DNA of 64,000 bases from Ignavibacteriota bacterium (GCA_026390735.1 JAPLFJ010000034.1:1-64000), one strand, 5' to 3'. Numbered from the stretch's first letter, positions 52,572 through 62,088 are shown. Made by a program: numbers and translations. Notes: generated by a model not told the origin, from the letters alone.

Positions 52572-52598
52572 AAGTTTATAGTTAGTAACTATAAACTT
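52572..52598. promoter_or_regulatory. Perfect 27-base palindrome before the large DUF262 gene
   Basis: AAGTTTATAGTTA and TAACTATAAACTT are exact reverse complements around one G. It lies 69 bp before the ATG of the DUF262 gene at 52667 and 71 bp after the deiminase stop. It may be an operator or a weak terminator (TATTTATT follows). Confidence 0.45.
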
Positions 52599-52666
52599 TA
52601 TTTATTAATTTAATATAATTTAAAACAAATCCTTCATAATCTTTACAAAATATAATTAAGAATCTT

Positions 52667-54841
52667 ATGAGTATAAATTTCAAGCACACAAGTCAATCAC
52701 TGGACCAGACAATTAAGAATGCCTCTGATAATAATGCATCTTACGTTATACCTGATTTACAACGGCCCTATGTTTGGAATCCACAACAAGTAATATTATT
52801 GGTAGACTCTGTTTTCAAGGGTTGGCCATTTGGTACACTACTTCTGTGGGAGGTTAAACCAGATTGTTTTAATTACAGTAATGACGAAGGAATCCCACAC
52901 CGTCCATTTTGGCAAATAGTTGATAGGACTAAGGACGATAAAAGTACACAAGCATCTACAATTGGACAACCTGCAACTTATTTTATGGTTCTCGATGGTC
53001 AACAACGTATACAAAGTTTGGTTTTAGCATTAGGCGGTGATAAATGGGGATTTAAGCTTTATGATTGGGAATGGGCGCTTACTATGCAAGATAGGAGAGT
53101 GAAACTAAGCGAACATTGGTCAAATGCGGTATTATGTCTTGATTTGAATAAATTTGCTGAAGAATTAAAAGAGAAGCACAATGTGGTTAGAAAAATTGAA
53201 GTTAGGAAAATTCTTGATTGGGCAATCTTGGATGTGAATGGAAGATCTCAAGGTAAACGCCAAGTTAATTATGAATATCCAATAATGACCTCATTAGAGA
53301 ATCCTGGAAGATTTATTCGATTGTCACGATTTTGGGATTTAGCCCAAACATCTCTAAGCGAGAATGAGTACAGAGGGTTATTAAAACCTTTTTTAGAAGA
53401 ACATTCTTTAAGTGAACAATTAATTAATGATTTAATATTTCCATTATCGGAGTTTATGCAAATAATTGAAAAAATAAAAAACTATTCAAAGGTTGACTCA
53501 CTTCAAATTGATTCATTTCAATTAACCCCGCAGTGGAATAAAGATGATTATAGTGATGCAATTGTTAATATTTTCACACGATTAAATACAGCTGGAAGAA
53601 CTTTAACAAGAGAAGAAATAACCCTTGCTTGGCTAAAAGTCGGTTGGGATAGTAGTTTTACTAACGGGAAAACAGCCAGAGAATGTTTAGATGATTTAAA
53701 AGAAATATTAGAAGATAATGACTTTAAGATCGAAATTGATGAGATTGTTCGACTAATTTCATTCGTATGGTCAATTGAAGATAGGGGAGGAAACTTACTA
53801 GATTCAAAGGACTTATTAAAAGGCGAAGTCATTCGACCAATGGCAAAAACAGTATCCAGTAAATGGCTAGTATTAATTTCGAATCTTAAAATAGGAATAG
53901 AAATAATAAAAGCAAGAAATCTAGTAAAGGTTCAAGGTTCATTTAATTCGATAATAGTTTTCTTGACCTGGCATCATTTAGTTTTGGAGCAGAATGTAAG
54001 AATTAGTAATGATCTCAAACTTCTTAAAAAAGATAGCTTAGAAAAACAAATAAATAAAATCGCAAAATTGTTTCTTGATAGATGGGTGTTTAGTTCTCAA
54101 TGGGCTAATGTTTGGGGAGAAGGTGCAGTATTAAATTTTAGTAATTTTGCAAAAGATTTAAATGATATCAAAAACGACTTATTAAATTGTACACATGAAA
54201 ATATAATCGAAATAGTAAATAGCAGTGTTGATAAATTAATGGGGCGATTAACAATAAAAGCTATAGATTATATTAATAATACAATAGTAAGGAATAGATC
54301 TAGAGTTAGAGCCTATTATAATATGCTTTGGATTTGGCATCGTATTGATTTAAACAGATGGAATTATTCTTCGAAGCATTTGAGAATTGGTAAAACGAGT
54401 TTATCTTTAGATGTTGATCATACTATAGCAAATGCATGGTGGGAAAGAAAAATCAAAGAGATTATTGATACGAAGCTACTTACTTTTAATGGAACGGAAG
54501 AAGAGAAAGAGCTAGTATCACCAAGTGAGTTTGCTACAAAACAAGAGGCATATGAGTTTATTAATTTATTAGGCAATTGTTCTTTATTAGAAAAATCTTT
54601 TAATATTTCTAAAAGTGACAAATCAATGAAGTCGTTTTTGGAAGAAGTACATGAATTTAAGGAAAAGACTTTAACAATTGATAAATGGGAAGGGGCATTA
54701 AGTATTAATAGAAATATGACCGACCCAAATGGGGTAGAATTAAATGATTTAATTGACACTGTTAGATTAAGAGATTTACTTATTAGAAGAGAATTAATAG
54801 AATTTATAAATGGTACAAAAACAAGAATCGATATTGACTGA
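52667..54841 (+). CDS. Large DUF262 protein with DUF1524/HNH-like C terminus
   Basis: A 724-residue protein. DUF262 motifs are VIPDLQRPYVWNPQQVILLVDS (split over 27-48), VLDGQQRIQSLVLAL (about 108-122) and FTRLNTAGRTLTREEITLAW (about 302-321). The C-terminal nuclease part has LDVDHTIANAWWERK (about 583-597), then INLLGNCSLLEKSFNISKSD, matching the DH...GN.xLL...N.SxS layout of DUF1524. Both GmrS- and GmrD-type parts are therefore on one chain. Such proteins restrict glucosylated or otherwise modified phage DNA. The gene is separate from the WYL-operator genes and has a perfect palindrome upstream. Confidence 0.88.
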   Translation: MSINFKHTSQSLDQTIKNASDNNASYVIPDLQRPYVWNPQQVILLVDSVFKGWPFGTLLLWEVKPDCFNYSNDEGIPHRPFWQIVDRTKDDKSTQASTIGQPATYFMVLDGQQRIQSLVLALGGDKWGFKLYDWEWALTMQDRRVKLSEHWSNAVLCLDLNKFAEELKEKHNVVRKIEVRKILDWAILDVNGRSQGKRQVNYEYPIMTSLENPGRFIRLSRFWDLAQTSLSENEYRGLLKPFLEEHSLSEQLINDLIFPLSEFMQIIEKIKNYSKVDSLQIDSFQLTPQWNKDDYSDAIVNIFTRLNTAGRTLTREEITLAWLKVGWDSSFTNGKTARECLDDLKEILEDNDFKIEIDEIVRLISFVWSIEDRGGNLLDSKDLLKGEVIRPMAKTVSSKWLVLISNLKIGIEIIKARNLVKVQGSFNSIIVFLTWHHLVLEQNVRISNDLKLLKKDSLEKQINKIAKLFLDRWVFSSQWANVWGEGAVLNFSNFAKDLNDIKNDLLNCTHENIIEIVNSSVDKLMGRLTIKAIDYINNTIVRNRSRVRAYYNMLWIWHRIDLNRWNYSSKHLRIGKTSLSLDVDHTIANAWWERKIKEIIDTKLLTFNGTEEEKELVSPSEFATKQEAYEFINLLGNCSLLEKSFNISKSDKSMKSFLEEVHEFKEKTLTIDKWEGALSINRNMTDPNGVELNDLIDTVRLRDLLIRRELIEFINGTKTRIDID

Positions 54842-54987
54842 TATATGTTCCTGGAATTATAACTTATGCTTAAGTGATTAATAACAATTATATTAATTGT
54901 TATTAATTTTAGGACTCGTAATTTGATAATTCAATTATGAGTATCTTGTTTCATCCAAAACACGGACTATTTATAAAATATTAATCC

Positions 54988-55979
54988 TTATTGATCAATC
55001 TCTATTTTTGTTTTTCTATTCTTTATATATTTTTTCCAAATCTAGAATACTATTAAAGCTAAGAGTGCTATCGGAATTACTGCAATTATGATTGTTATAC
55101 AAACAGAAATAATTTTTGTAAAGGAAGAAAATCCATTTTAAACGCTTGTTTAAGTTCAAAAAAGAATCCATCGTCTGACTGGATAGGAATAATAATAATA
55201 GGTGGTTCGGTGACGTTTAAAGTGAGAGTTGACAAACTCGATTGAGATTTCAATAATTTCATTCTCCCTTCGGTCTTTTCAATCTTTTCTCTTACAGAAG
55301 CAAGTTTCTCTTCAATTTCAAAAATATCTGCCAATTTTGACACTTTTTCATTAAGGAGTTTAACAATTCTTTTCTCCAGTTCTTTTTGCGTTTTCAGTCT
55401 TGCCTCTAAATCAACGTACTCTTCCGTAACATCGTTTGCCTGAATATTTTGATTCAATACTTTACCTATTTTATTTACATCCGAGATTAATTCGTCAAAC
55501 TTAACAGCAGGTACTTTTACGATAAAAGTCCCTGATTTATTTGAAATTGAACTTTGATTTGATTTGTTGTTAACAATGTATCCGTTGTACTTTGTTATAA
55601 CCTCATTAATTTTAACCTCTGCATCACCATATTTATCTAGCTCAATGGTTATATTACCTGCTTTGATTATCATCCTATGGTCTTTAACATCGGGAATATC
55701 TTTATCAATTTTTCTATTTACATCAGTGGTGGGGTCGTTCTTTTCAATAACATGTGTTCTATTGTTAAGTTCGGGTGACTCTTGAATTTGAGAATTAGAA
55801 GGATTTATGTATTCAGAATATTTTTTAGTGTTTGAAGGATATTCAGGTTCAAGAGATTTATTAAGTTAGACGTTTGATTGATTAACAGGGACTTTCTTCC
55901 TTTCTGTATTATCATCACAACCGAATACTGAATAAGCCAGAAGCAGGGATAATGTGTAACAAATAATTTTTATTTTCAT
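54988..55979 (-). pseudogene. Second DUF4349 gene, inactivated
   Basis: From an ATG at 55979 the minus strand reads a lipoprotein start (lipobox FGC), then an in-frame TAA at 55868-55866 (codon 38), a linker and a DUF4349 domain like that at 37562-38467 (MIIKAGNITIELDKYGDAEV, EYVDLEARLKTQKELEKRI). Near 55125-55140 a frameshift leads into FSSFTKIISVCITIIIAVIP, the membrane segment, which is interrupted by one TAG before IWKKYIKN. So there are two stops and a frameshift. An open part remains at 55095-55673. It keeps an operator-like promoter at 56044. Confidence 0.78.
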
Positions 55980-56530
55980 GATATTTGGTTTTATTTTAAA
56001 TATCTAGAATATTCATTCTACAGTACAAATATATAAAAGCAGAGAGACAAAGTGAGTCCCTGTATTTTTAATGTTGTTCGACCCACCCGCCAAAGAACAT
56101 AGCAAACGTTCTCCACGATGAATCTGCGACACAAAACGCGAGAGTCGGGTTTTCGACATCGAGGTTGAGGGTTTAGATATTGTTTCTGATAGGAATTTAT
56201 AAAGCGAGCCGCACGCTGCGGCGGGTCTTTGACTTCGAGGGTTCGGAACTACAGATATGGAATATGTTTTGTTTCCGTCAAGAATGACGGAAGTACAGAT
56301 ATGGAATCTTTACTGGATTTGGAATTGTTTCCGTCAAGAATGACGGGACTACAGATATGGAATCTTTACTGGATTTGGAATTGTTTCTGACAAGAATGAT
56401 GGAACTACAGATATGGAATCTTTACTGGATTTAGAATTGTTTCTGACAAGAATGATGGAACTATGGGAATAAAATCCCGACTAGATGTTTTTTAGAGTTC
56501 AATCATCTATCTTATATTTTGATGGCGAGA
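55980..56530. repeat. Spacer with 56-bp tandem repeat
   Basis: The left part holds the operator at 56044. At about 56230-56470 a 56-bp unit repeats: ACAGATATGGAATC at 56295, 56351 and 56407, each with GTTTCCGTCAAGAATGACGG or a worn version. GACGG and CCGTC in the unit pair as a small hairpin. One more copy is near 57810. No gene is seen. Confidence 0.7.
56026..56060 (-). promoter_or_regulatory. Operator of the DUF4349 pseudogene
   Basis: Minus strand: GGGACT-CACTT-TGTCTC (56060-56044), a 10-nt gap and TATATTTG (56033-56026). The spacer word CACTTTGTC is identical to that of the 51483 site. Confidence 0.62.
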
Positions 56531-57655
56531 TTACATCAAATATTCAGAGAAGTTTTCTGAATTTATTAAGCAGGTTTTATCTACAGCGTAATTGTTTGTG
56601 AAAGTTTTTGGGATTTTAAGATTTACATTCTTATTCCATTTAATTTCAATAGCAGTAAGTCTCCCGCTATGCTCTTCAATTAAATCAATTTCCTGCTGTT
56701 GTTTTGTTCTCCAGAAATAATATTTTGTATCTCTGCAATTATAGTGATTGTATTTGATTCTTTCACTTATAATAAAGTTTTCCCATATAGCTCCCAAATC
56801 CGTTCTTAATGAAAGAGGTGTAAAGTTTCCTATGACAGCATTTCTTAATCCGTTATCATAGAAATAATATTTTTTGGATTTTCTGATTTCGTTTCTCACA
56901 TTATTGCTGAAAGAAGAAAGTTTGTGTATTACGTATGTTTGTTCAAGGATTGTCAAATATTTTTCTATGGTCTGGTGGTTTGCTCCCAGATGCCGTGAAA
57001 GTTCATTTATTGAAACTTCACTGCCTATTTGCAAGGCTATAGCTTTGATGAGTTTTTCGAGCAAAGAATGGTTCTTAACTCCTTCGAGAGAAAATATGTC
57101 TTTGAATAAATAACTGCTTGTCAGGTTTTTTATTAAGTCCAGACTTTCCTCTTTCTTCATAACAACTTCAGGATAATAACCGTAAATCAACCTCTGTTCG
57201 AGATTTTTTTGTTCTTCAAAAAGACTTGTGTGATTTACCATTTCGGAAAAAGCAAAAGGAAGGATTAAGAATTCGTATTTTCTTCCGGTTAAAGGTTCAT
57301 TTAACTTATTTGCCAGTTCAAAGGAAGAAGAACCAGTAGCAACAACCTGAACGGAAGAAATATGGTCTGTAATAATTTTTATTGCGTTTCCGATTTCAGC
57401 AATCTTTTGTGCTTCATCGATGAAAAGAATTTCATTTTTCCCAATTAATGATTTAAGTTTATCAGCATTCGGCTGAGAGAATGCTTCTCTATCACTAAAT
57501 TCATCACCATTTATGTACAGCACTTTCTTGGGAATATGGCTTAGCATAGACTTAACAAGAGTTGTTTTCCCGCTTTGTCGAGGACCAAAGATTAAAATTG
57601 CCTTATCTTTGAATAGTTTTTCTGAAATCCTGTTTGCTAAAGTTCGATTTACCAT
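56531..57655 (-). CDS. AAA_14/DUF4143 ATPase (first copy)
   Basis: A 374-residue ATPase. Walker A is FGPRQSGKTTLV (about 23-34), Walker B is ILFIDEAQKI (about 77-86), and the sensor is VVATGSSSFELANKL. A DUF4143 nuclease-like or DNA-binding C terminus follows (about 200-374), with a winged helix in INELSRHLGANHQTIEKYL and the last domain in QQEIDLIEEHSGRLTAIEIKW. These proteins are abundant in uncultured genomes and have no firm function; many autoregulate. A 26-bp near-palindrome lies upstream. Confidence 0.88.
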   Translation of the reverse strand: MVNRTLANRISEKLFKDKAILIFGPRQSGKTTLVKSMLSHIPKKVLYINGDEFSDREAFSQPNADKLKSLIGKNEILFIDEAQKIAEIGNAIKIITDHISSVQVVATGSSSFELANKLNEPLTGRKYEFLILPFAFSEMVNHTSLFEEQKNLEQRLIYGYYPEVVMKKEESLDLIKNLTSSYLFKDIFSLEGVKNHSLLEKLIKAIALQIGSEVSINELSRHLGANHQTIEKYLTILEQTYVIHKLSSFSNNVRNEIRKSKKYYFYDNGLRNAVIGNFTPLSLRTDLGAIWENFIISERIKYNHYNCRDTKYYFWRTKQQQEIDLIEEHSGRLTAIEIKWNKNVNLKIPKTFTNNYAVDKTCLINSENFSEYLM

Positions 57656-57688
57656 TTTTAGATAAATATAACTATTTTAAGGTATAAA

Positions 57689-57714
57689 GGCAATATAGTT
57701 ATAACTATTTTGCC
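57689..57714. promoter_or_regulatory. Near-palindrome upstream of AAA_14 gene
   Basis: GGCAATATAGTTA and its partner TAACTATTTTGCC match at all but one position, 34 bp before the start of the gene at 57655. ATAACTATTTT words recur around it (57666, 57701) as further possible half-sites. Confidence 0.45.
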
Positions 57715-58582
57715 TATTATTAGTATAATAGTTATGTATTTGGTTTGGAGAGTGTGAGAAAAACTCATGTTACAAATATGAAATCTCTAAGAGATTTGGG
57801 ATTAAATATAGTTTCCGTCAAGAATGACGGAAGACAGGTATGGAATCTATACGGGGTTTGGAATGAGGAAGTGAGGAAGTAAGTACGTTAGAAGCAAAAA
57901 TACCGATGAATCGGAATTAGAAAAGTAAGAAACTTAAAAATGGAACGCGGATGACGCTGAAAGAACGGATTTTCGCAGATAAAGATTTTTTAGGGTTAAA
58001 GATAAGCATAAATACCGATGAATTGGAATTAGAAAAGTAAGAAACTTAAAAATTGGAACGCGGATGACGCGGAAAGAACGGATTAGAAGAAGAGATGGCA
58101 CACTGATTTTAATGATGAAAAGCTGATTTGCACTGATACAAAATACTTAGGAATGGAACGCAGATTTACACGGATTGAACTGATTTTCACGGATTTTAAA
58201 ATATTGAATAATTATAGATTTATTTTAAGTTACATAGGAGTGAATAGCGGTTGGCATTTGAATACAGAGTGAAGAGTCAATATTATTTCAAATTCCGATA
58301 AATCGGAATCTTCAACAAGCTTGAACTACAGGAATATATTGTTTCAAGCAGGAATGCATGAACTAAAAGAATATTTAGTTTTTATTTTCAAGCTGGAATG
58401 TCCCGATACAGAACATCGGGATTCAAAGAACGAACTTGAGTTACTCTATTTTAGGGAATAGAAAATTGGAAAGAGGAAATAGGCATTCTAACGGATATTA
58501 TTTAAAGATTTAATTTTATTAACAGGAACATTAACTTTGCAAAAGCAAGAACTACTTTTAAAAACAAATAAATATTGTAACA
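57715..58582. repeat. Repeat-rich spacer left of SWIM gene
   Basis: No gene is seen in about 870 bases. One GTTTCCGTCAAGAATGACGG copy is at about 57810. A 112-bp unit recognised by TACCGATGAATCGGAATTAG occurs at 57901 and again (slightly changed) at 58013; a third copy is at 60447, beyond the SWIM gene. ACACTGAT and ACGGATT words and a CCCGATACAGAACATCGGG palindrome near 58400 belong to dispersed families. Confidence 0.65.
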
Positions 58583-60283
58583 ATGCAAATACCGTTAAAT
58601 GGATTTGAGGATTTTATAGGCGAGATTATTTTAGAGCGAGGTTTTAATTATTTTTCAAAAGGAAGGGTTGCGGAGCCAATTGAAATTGATAAGGGGAAAT
58701 ATGAGTTTGATGTGAGAGGCAGCGATGATTATCTTGTAAGGCTTACTGTGAAAGACAATGTTGTAGTTGATTATACGTGCGACTGTCCGTATGATATGGG
58801 TTCTGTGTGTAAGCACGTTGCAGCGGCTATATTTTTTCTGCAGAAAGATGTTCTGGACTTAGGCAACAAACAAATTAAAGAGAAGAAAGAGAAAAAAATA
58901 GGTGTGAGAAATCCAAATGACCCGAAGAATGTTACTGAACAGGTTAATATTATTCTCGGCAAATTAACTTTAGAAGATTTAAAACAGTTTATTCGCGAAA
59001 AATCAAAAGAACATGTATCATTTCGTGAAACGTTTTTAACATCATTTGCTCATTTGAACGATGATTACTCAAAGGAATATTACGTTAAACATATTAAAAC
59101 AATACTCAGGAAAGGAATGGGTAAAAGCGGATTCATTGACAGTTCTTCAACACATTATGTTACAATTTCAGTTAATGAGCTTTTGAATGCAGCCAGAATA
59201 TTTCTGGAAAAGAAGCGGTACAAAAGTTGTTTTAGTGTATGTACTGCTGTAATGGAGGAGATGGTGGATGCATTGCAGTATGCGGATGACAGTTACGGGA
59301 ATGTAAGCGGGTGTGTTTCAGAAGCACTGGAAATATTAGAAGAAATTATTTCGAGTGATATGGAAGAAGAAATCAGATTGATGCTTCTAAATTATTTTGT
59401 TTCAGCTTATGTAAATGATGTTTTTGAGGATTGGGACTGGCATACGGAGATTCTCGTTTTATCGGCAATGCTTGTAAAGAATGCGGAAGAGGGGCAAAGA
59501 ATAATTTCGTTTGCACAGAATGAAGAAAAAGACGGGTATATGGAAAATTTTACGAGAGACATTACTTTGCAGGTTTATAAAAATACTAAGAATGATGAAG
59601 AAATAAATAAATTTTTAGAGGAAAACATTTCCAATCCCGATTTCAGAAGACAACTTATAAATAAGGCAATCGATAATAAGGATTTCGACAAAGCGGTTAA
59701 ACTTGCTAAGGAAGGACTGAAACTGTGTAAAAGAAACAGTATTTATGATTCTGATTTATGGAACAATATGCTTTTTAGAATAGCAGAATTGCAGGACGAT
59801 AAGGAAAAGGTGGTTGAATATGCGAGGATACTTTTTCTTGATGAATACAGCCGTGACAAAAATTACTATGATATATTGAGAAAGAATGTCGAGGCTGATA
59901 AATGGAAAGAATTTGTAGAGGGTTTAATTGTTGATTTAAAGAAACGCAAAAGAAATGATGAAGTAAAAAGTGTGTACATTAAGGAAGAATGGTGGGACAG
60001 ACTATACGAAGCTCTTAAAAAAGATCCTTCGCTAAGTGAGGTTCAGTATTACGAGAAATATCTTAAGACGGATTTTAAAGACGAGATTGTAAGTTTTTAT
60101 GAAGCAGGGATATTCAAGTATTTGAAGGGGAATGCGGAAAGGAGTCATTACAGGGAAGCCTGCCGGTTTATGAGAAGGATGGTGAAACTTGGTGCAAGGG
60201 AAAAGGTGGATTTAATGATTGAGAAATTACGAAAAGAATATGCAAGAAGGCCTGCATTATTGGATGAGTTGAATAAGGTTTGA
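58583..60283 (+). CDS. SWIM zinc-finger protein
   Basis: A 566-residue cytoplasmic protein. A SWIM finger near residues 64-80, CDCPYDMGSVCKH, has the CxC...CxH zinc ligands; SWIM domains bind DNA or proteins. The rest is a long array of helices (ARIFLEKKRYKSCFSVCTA; KEFVEGLIVDLKKRKRND), TPR-like without a clear repeat unit. Such proteins are sometimes linked with Snf2 helicases, but none is here. It is flanked on both sides by copies of the same 112-bp repeat. Confidence 0.8.
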   Translation: MQIPLNGFEDFIGEIILERGFNYFSKGRVAEPIEIDKGKYEFDVRGSDDYLVRLTVKDNVVVDYTCDCPYDMGSVCKHVAAAIFFLQKDVLDLGNKQIKEKKEKKIGVRNPNDPKNVTEQVNIILGKLTLEDLKQFIREKSKEHVSFRETFLTSFAHLNDDYSKEYYVKHIKTILRKGMGKSGFIDSSSTHYVTISVNELLNAARIFLEKKRYKSCFSVCTAVMEEMVDALQYADDSYGNVSGCVSEALEILEEIISSDMEEEIRLMLLNYFVSAYVNDVFEDWDWHTEILVLSAMLVKNAEEGQRIISFAQNEEKDGYMENFTRDITLQVYKNTKNDEEINKFLEENISNPDFRRQLINKAIDNKDFDKAVKLAKEGLKLCKRNSIYDSDLWNNMLFRIAELQDDKEKVVEYARILFLDEYSRDKNYYDILRKNVEADKWKEFVEGLIVDLKKRKRNDEVKSVYIKEEWWDRLYEALKKDPSLSEVQYYEKYLKTDFKDEIVSFYEAGIFKYLKGNAERSHYREACRFMRRMVKLGAREKVDLMIEKLRKEYARRPALLDELNKV

Positions 60284-60684
60284 TTTTCAGAGCAGTTAGA
60301 CAGTTACGAGTGAAAACGTGCATCCGCGGCAGCGGAGCAAAGAACTTGAAAAGAAAATTGGCACACTGATTTACACTGAAAGAGACTGATTTACACTGAT
60401 AAAGAGATTTTTTAGGGTTAAAGATAGGGTTAAAGATAAGCAAAAATACCAATGAATCGGAATTAGAAAAGTAAGAAACTTAAAAATGGAACGCGGATGA
60501 CGCTGAAAGAACGGATTTTAAAGAGCGATTAGCAAGCTAATTCGCAGATAGAGATTTTTTAGGGGTTGAAGATAAGAAAAGATAATTCTGGTTTACCAGT
60601 TTAGGAAGTGAGAAAGTGATGATCCGCCCAACAAAACGGCGGACACAAAGAACGCGGGTGATGAAGTGATGAAGTAGATTTATT
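60284..60684. repeat. Repeat-rich spacer right of SWIM gene
   Basis: It holds the third copy of the TACC-ATGAATCGGAATTAG unit at 60447 (interrupted near 60515 by an AAAGAGCGATTAGCAAGCTAA insert), ACACTGATTTACACTGA blocks (60362-60400) and the hairpin GATCCGCCC-loop-GGCGGAC at 60621-60643, also seen at 14978. No gene is seen. Confidence 0.65.
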
Positions 60685-61830
60685 TTAAAATAATTCGCGA
60701 GGGTCAATTTTTATGAAGTCGTTCCATTGCAAACCATCTTTTTCGATTATTAAGGATTTATGAGGGTTGTACTTTTTCCTGAATTCATACAATCCATTTG
60801 AAGATTTATTCACAGAACTTTTAACTTCGATGCTGATTATTTTATTGTCGTATTCGATGATGTAGTCAACTTCCTTATCTCCTTCGCGCCAGTAGTAGAG
60901 ATTTATTTTGTTTTCCTTTTTAGAATTAAGCAAATGTGTACCGATTGCAGATTCCACAAACCTTCCGAATATAGCAGGGTCATTCTTTACCTGGTCAAAT
61001 GTTTTGCCAGACATTACTGACAGAAGTGCATTATCCCTTACCTGCCATTTGGGCGAGGAAGCACGCTGACGGATTTTTTCTTTTGAATATTTTTCTATAC
61101 CTGATAATAGTCCTCCCAAGTCAAGTAAAGATAAATAATGTGATAAGGTTGTAGTGTTACCAGCGTCATCCAACTGACCTAAGATTTTTTGAAACGTAAC
61201 GATTTGTCCTGAATATGAGCATCCGAGTTCAAATAATTTTCTGAGCAGTGCGGGTTTATCAATCCTTGTGGTTAATAAAATGTCTTTATAGAGTGTTGGT
61301 TCGATGAGTGAGTTTAATATGTATTCCTTCCACCTTGCTTCATCATTTTTTAATACTGCTCCGCCCGGATATCCTCCAAACCATAAATATTCCAACTCAG
61401 TGAATCCGAATGCTTCGTTCATTTCCGAAAAAGACCATTGTGCCATTGGAATTAATTCAAACCGTCCTGCTAAAGATTCAGATATACCTTTTTGTAATAG
61501 CATTTGCGATGAGCCAAGCAATATGAGTTTGATATTTCTGTTTTCAAAAGTATCTTTACCCCATTGCTTTTTAATTGCTTCACTCCAGTTTGATATTTTT
61601 TGTATTTCATCAAATACCAATATATATTCTTTTACCCCTGAAGTCTGAAATTTAGTTCTTTGAATATCCCATTGCAAATCAATCCAGCCGCTGTCAGGGT
61701 TTGAAACATTGTCTGCTGAGAAATACGTAACAGGCAGAGAAATCTCTTCCTTTAATTGTTTAATAAGAGTAGTTTTACCAACCTGCCTTGGACCTGTGAT
61801 TATTTGAATAAAATGCCTTTGTTCAAGCAT
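60685..61830 (-). CDS. AAA_14/DUF4143 ATPase (second copy)
   Basis: A 381-residue ATPase of the same family as 56531-57655. Walker A is TGPRQVGKTTLI (about 12-23), Walker B is ILVFDEIQKI, and the sensor is ILLGSSQMLLQK. The C-terminal DUF4143 part has a winged helix near IVTFQKILGQLDDAGNTTTL and a terminal strand run ending IISIEVKSS, the PD-(D/E)xK-like core typical of the family. Function unknown. Upstream is an ATTGAG-N8-CTCAAT inverted repeat. Confidence 0.88.
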   Translation of the reverse strand: MLEQRHFIQIITGPRQVGKTTLIKQLKEEISLPVTYFSADNVSNPDSGWIDLQWDIQRTKFQTSGVKEYILVFDEIQKISNWSEAIKKQWGKDTFENRNIKLILLGSSQMLLQKGISESLAGRFELIPMAQWSFSEMNEAFGFTELEYLWFGGYPGGAVLKNDEARWKEYILNSLIEPTLYKDILLTTRIDKPALLRKLFELGCSYSGQIVTFQKILGQLDDAGNTTTLSHYLSLLDLGGLLSGIEKYSKEKIRQRASSPKWQVRDNALLSVMSGKTFDQVKNDPAIFGRFVESAIGTHLLNSKKENKINLYYWREGDKEVDYIIEYDNKIISIEVKSSVNKSSNGLYEFRKKYNPHKSLIIEKDGLQWNDFIKIDPRELF

Positions 61831-61887
61831 TCTATTTATAAGTATATTTAGCTGTTATTTCCTGTACATAGTTAGGTTACTTAATGT

Positions 61888-61907
61888 ATTGAGTTAATTA
61901 TCTCAAT
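61888..61907. promoter_or_regulatory. Inverted repeat upstream of second AAA_14 gene
   Basis: ATTGAG-TTAATTAT-CTCAAT, 58 bp before the start at 61830. A second GAGTTAATT follows at 61912. Possible autoregulatory operator. Confidence 0.4.
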
Positions 61908-62088
61908 GACATGAGTTAATTTAAAATATATGAAATTAAAATGCATTATAGAAGCAAAATAACTCTATTGGAAGTTGAACATCTGATTTTAAGGGTTGGG
62001 TTGCAAACCGAAGAAATTTATAGCCTTTAATGAGTTTATACTTTTAAGTGTTTGATATGATTTGTATTTTATTGAAAATAGAATTTGT

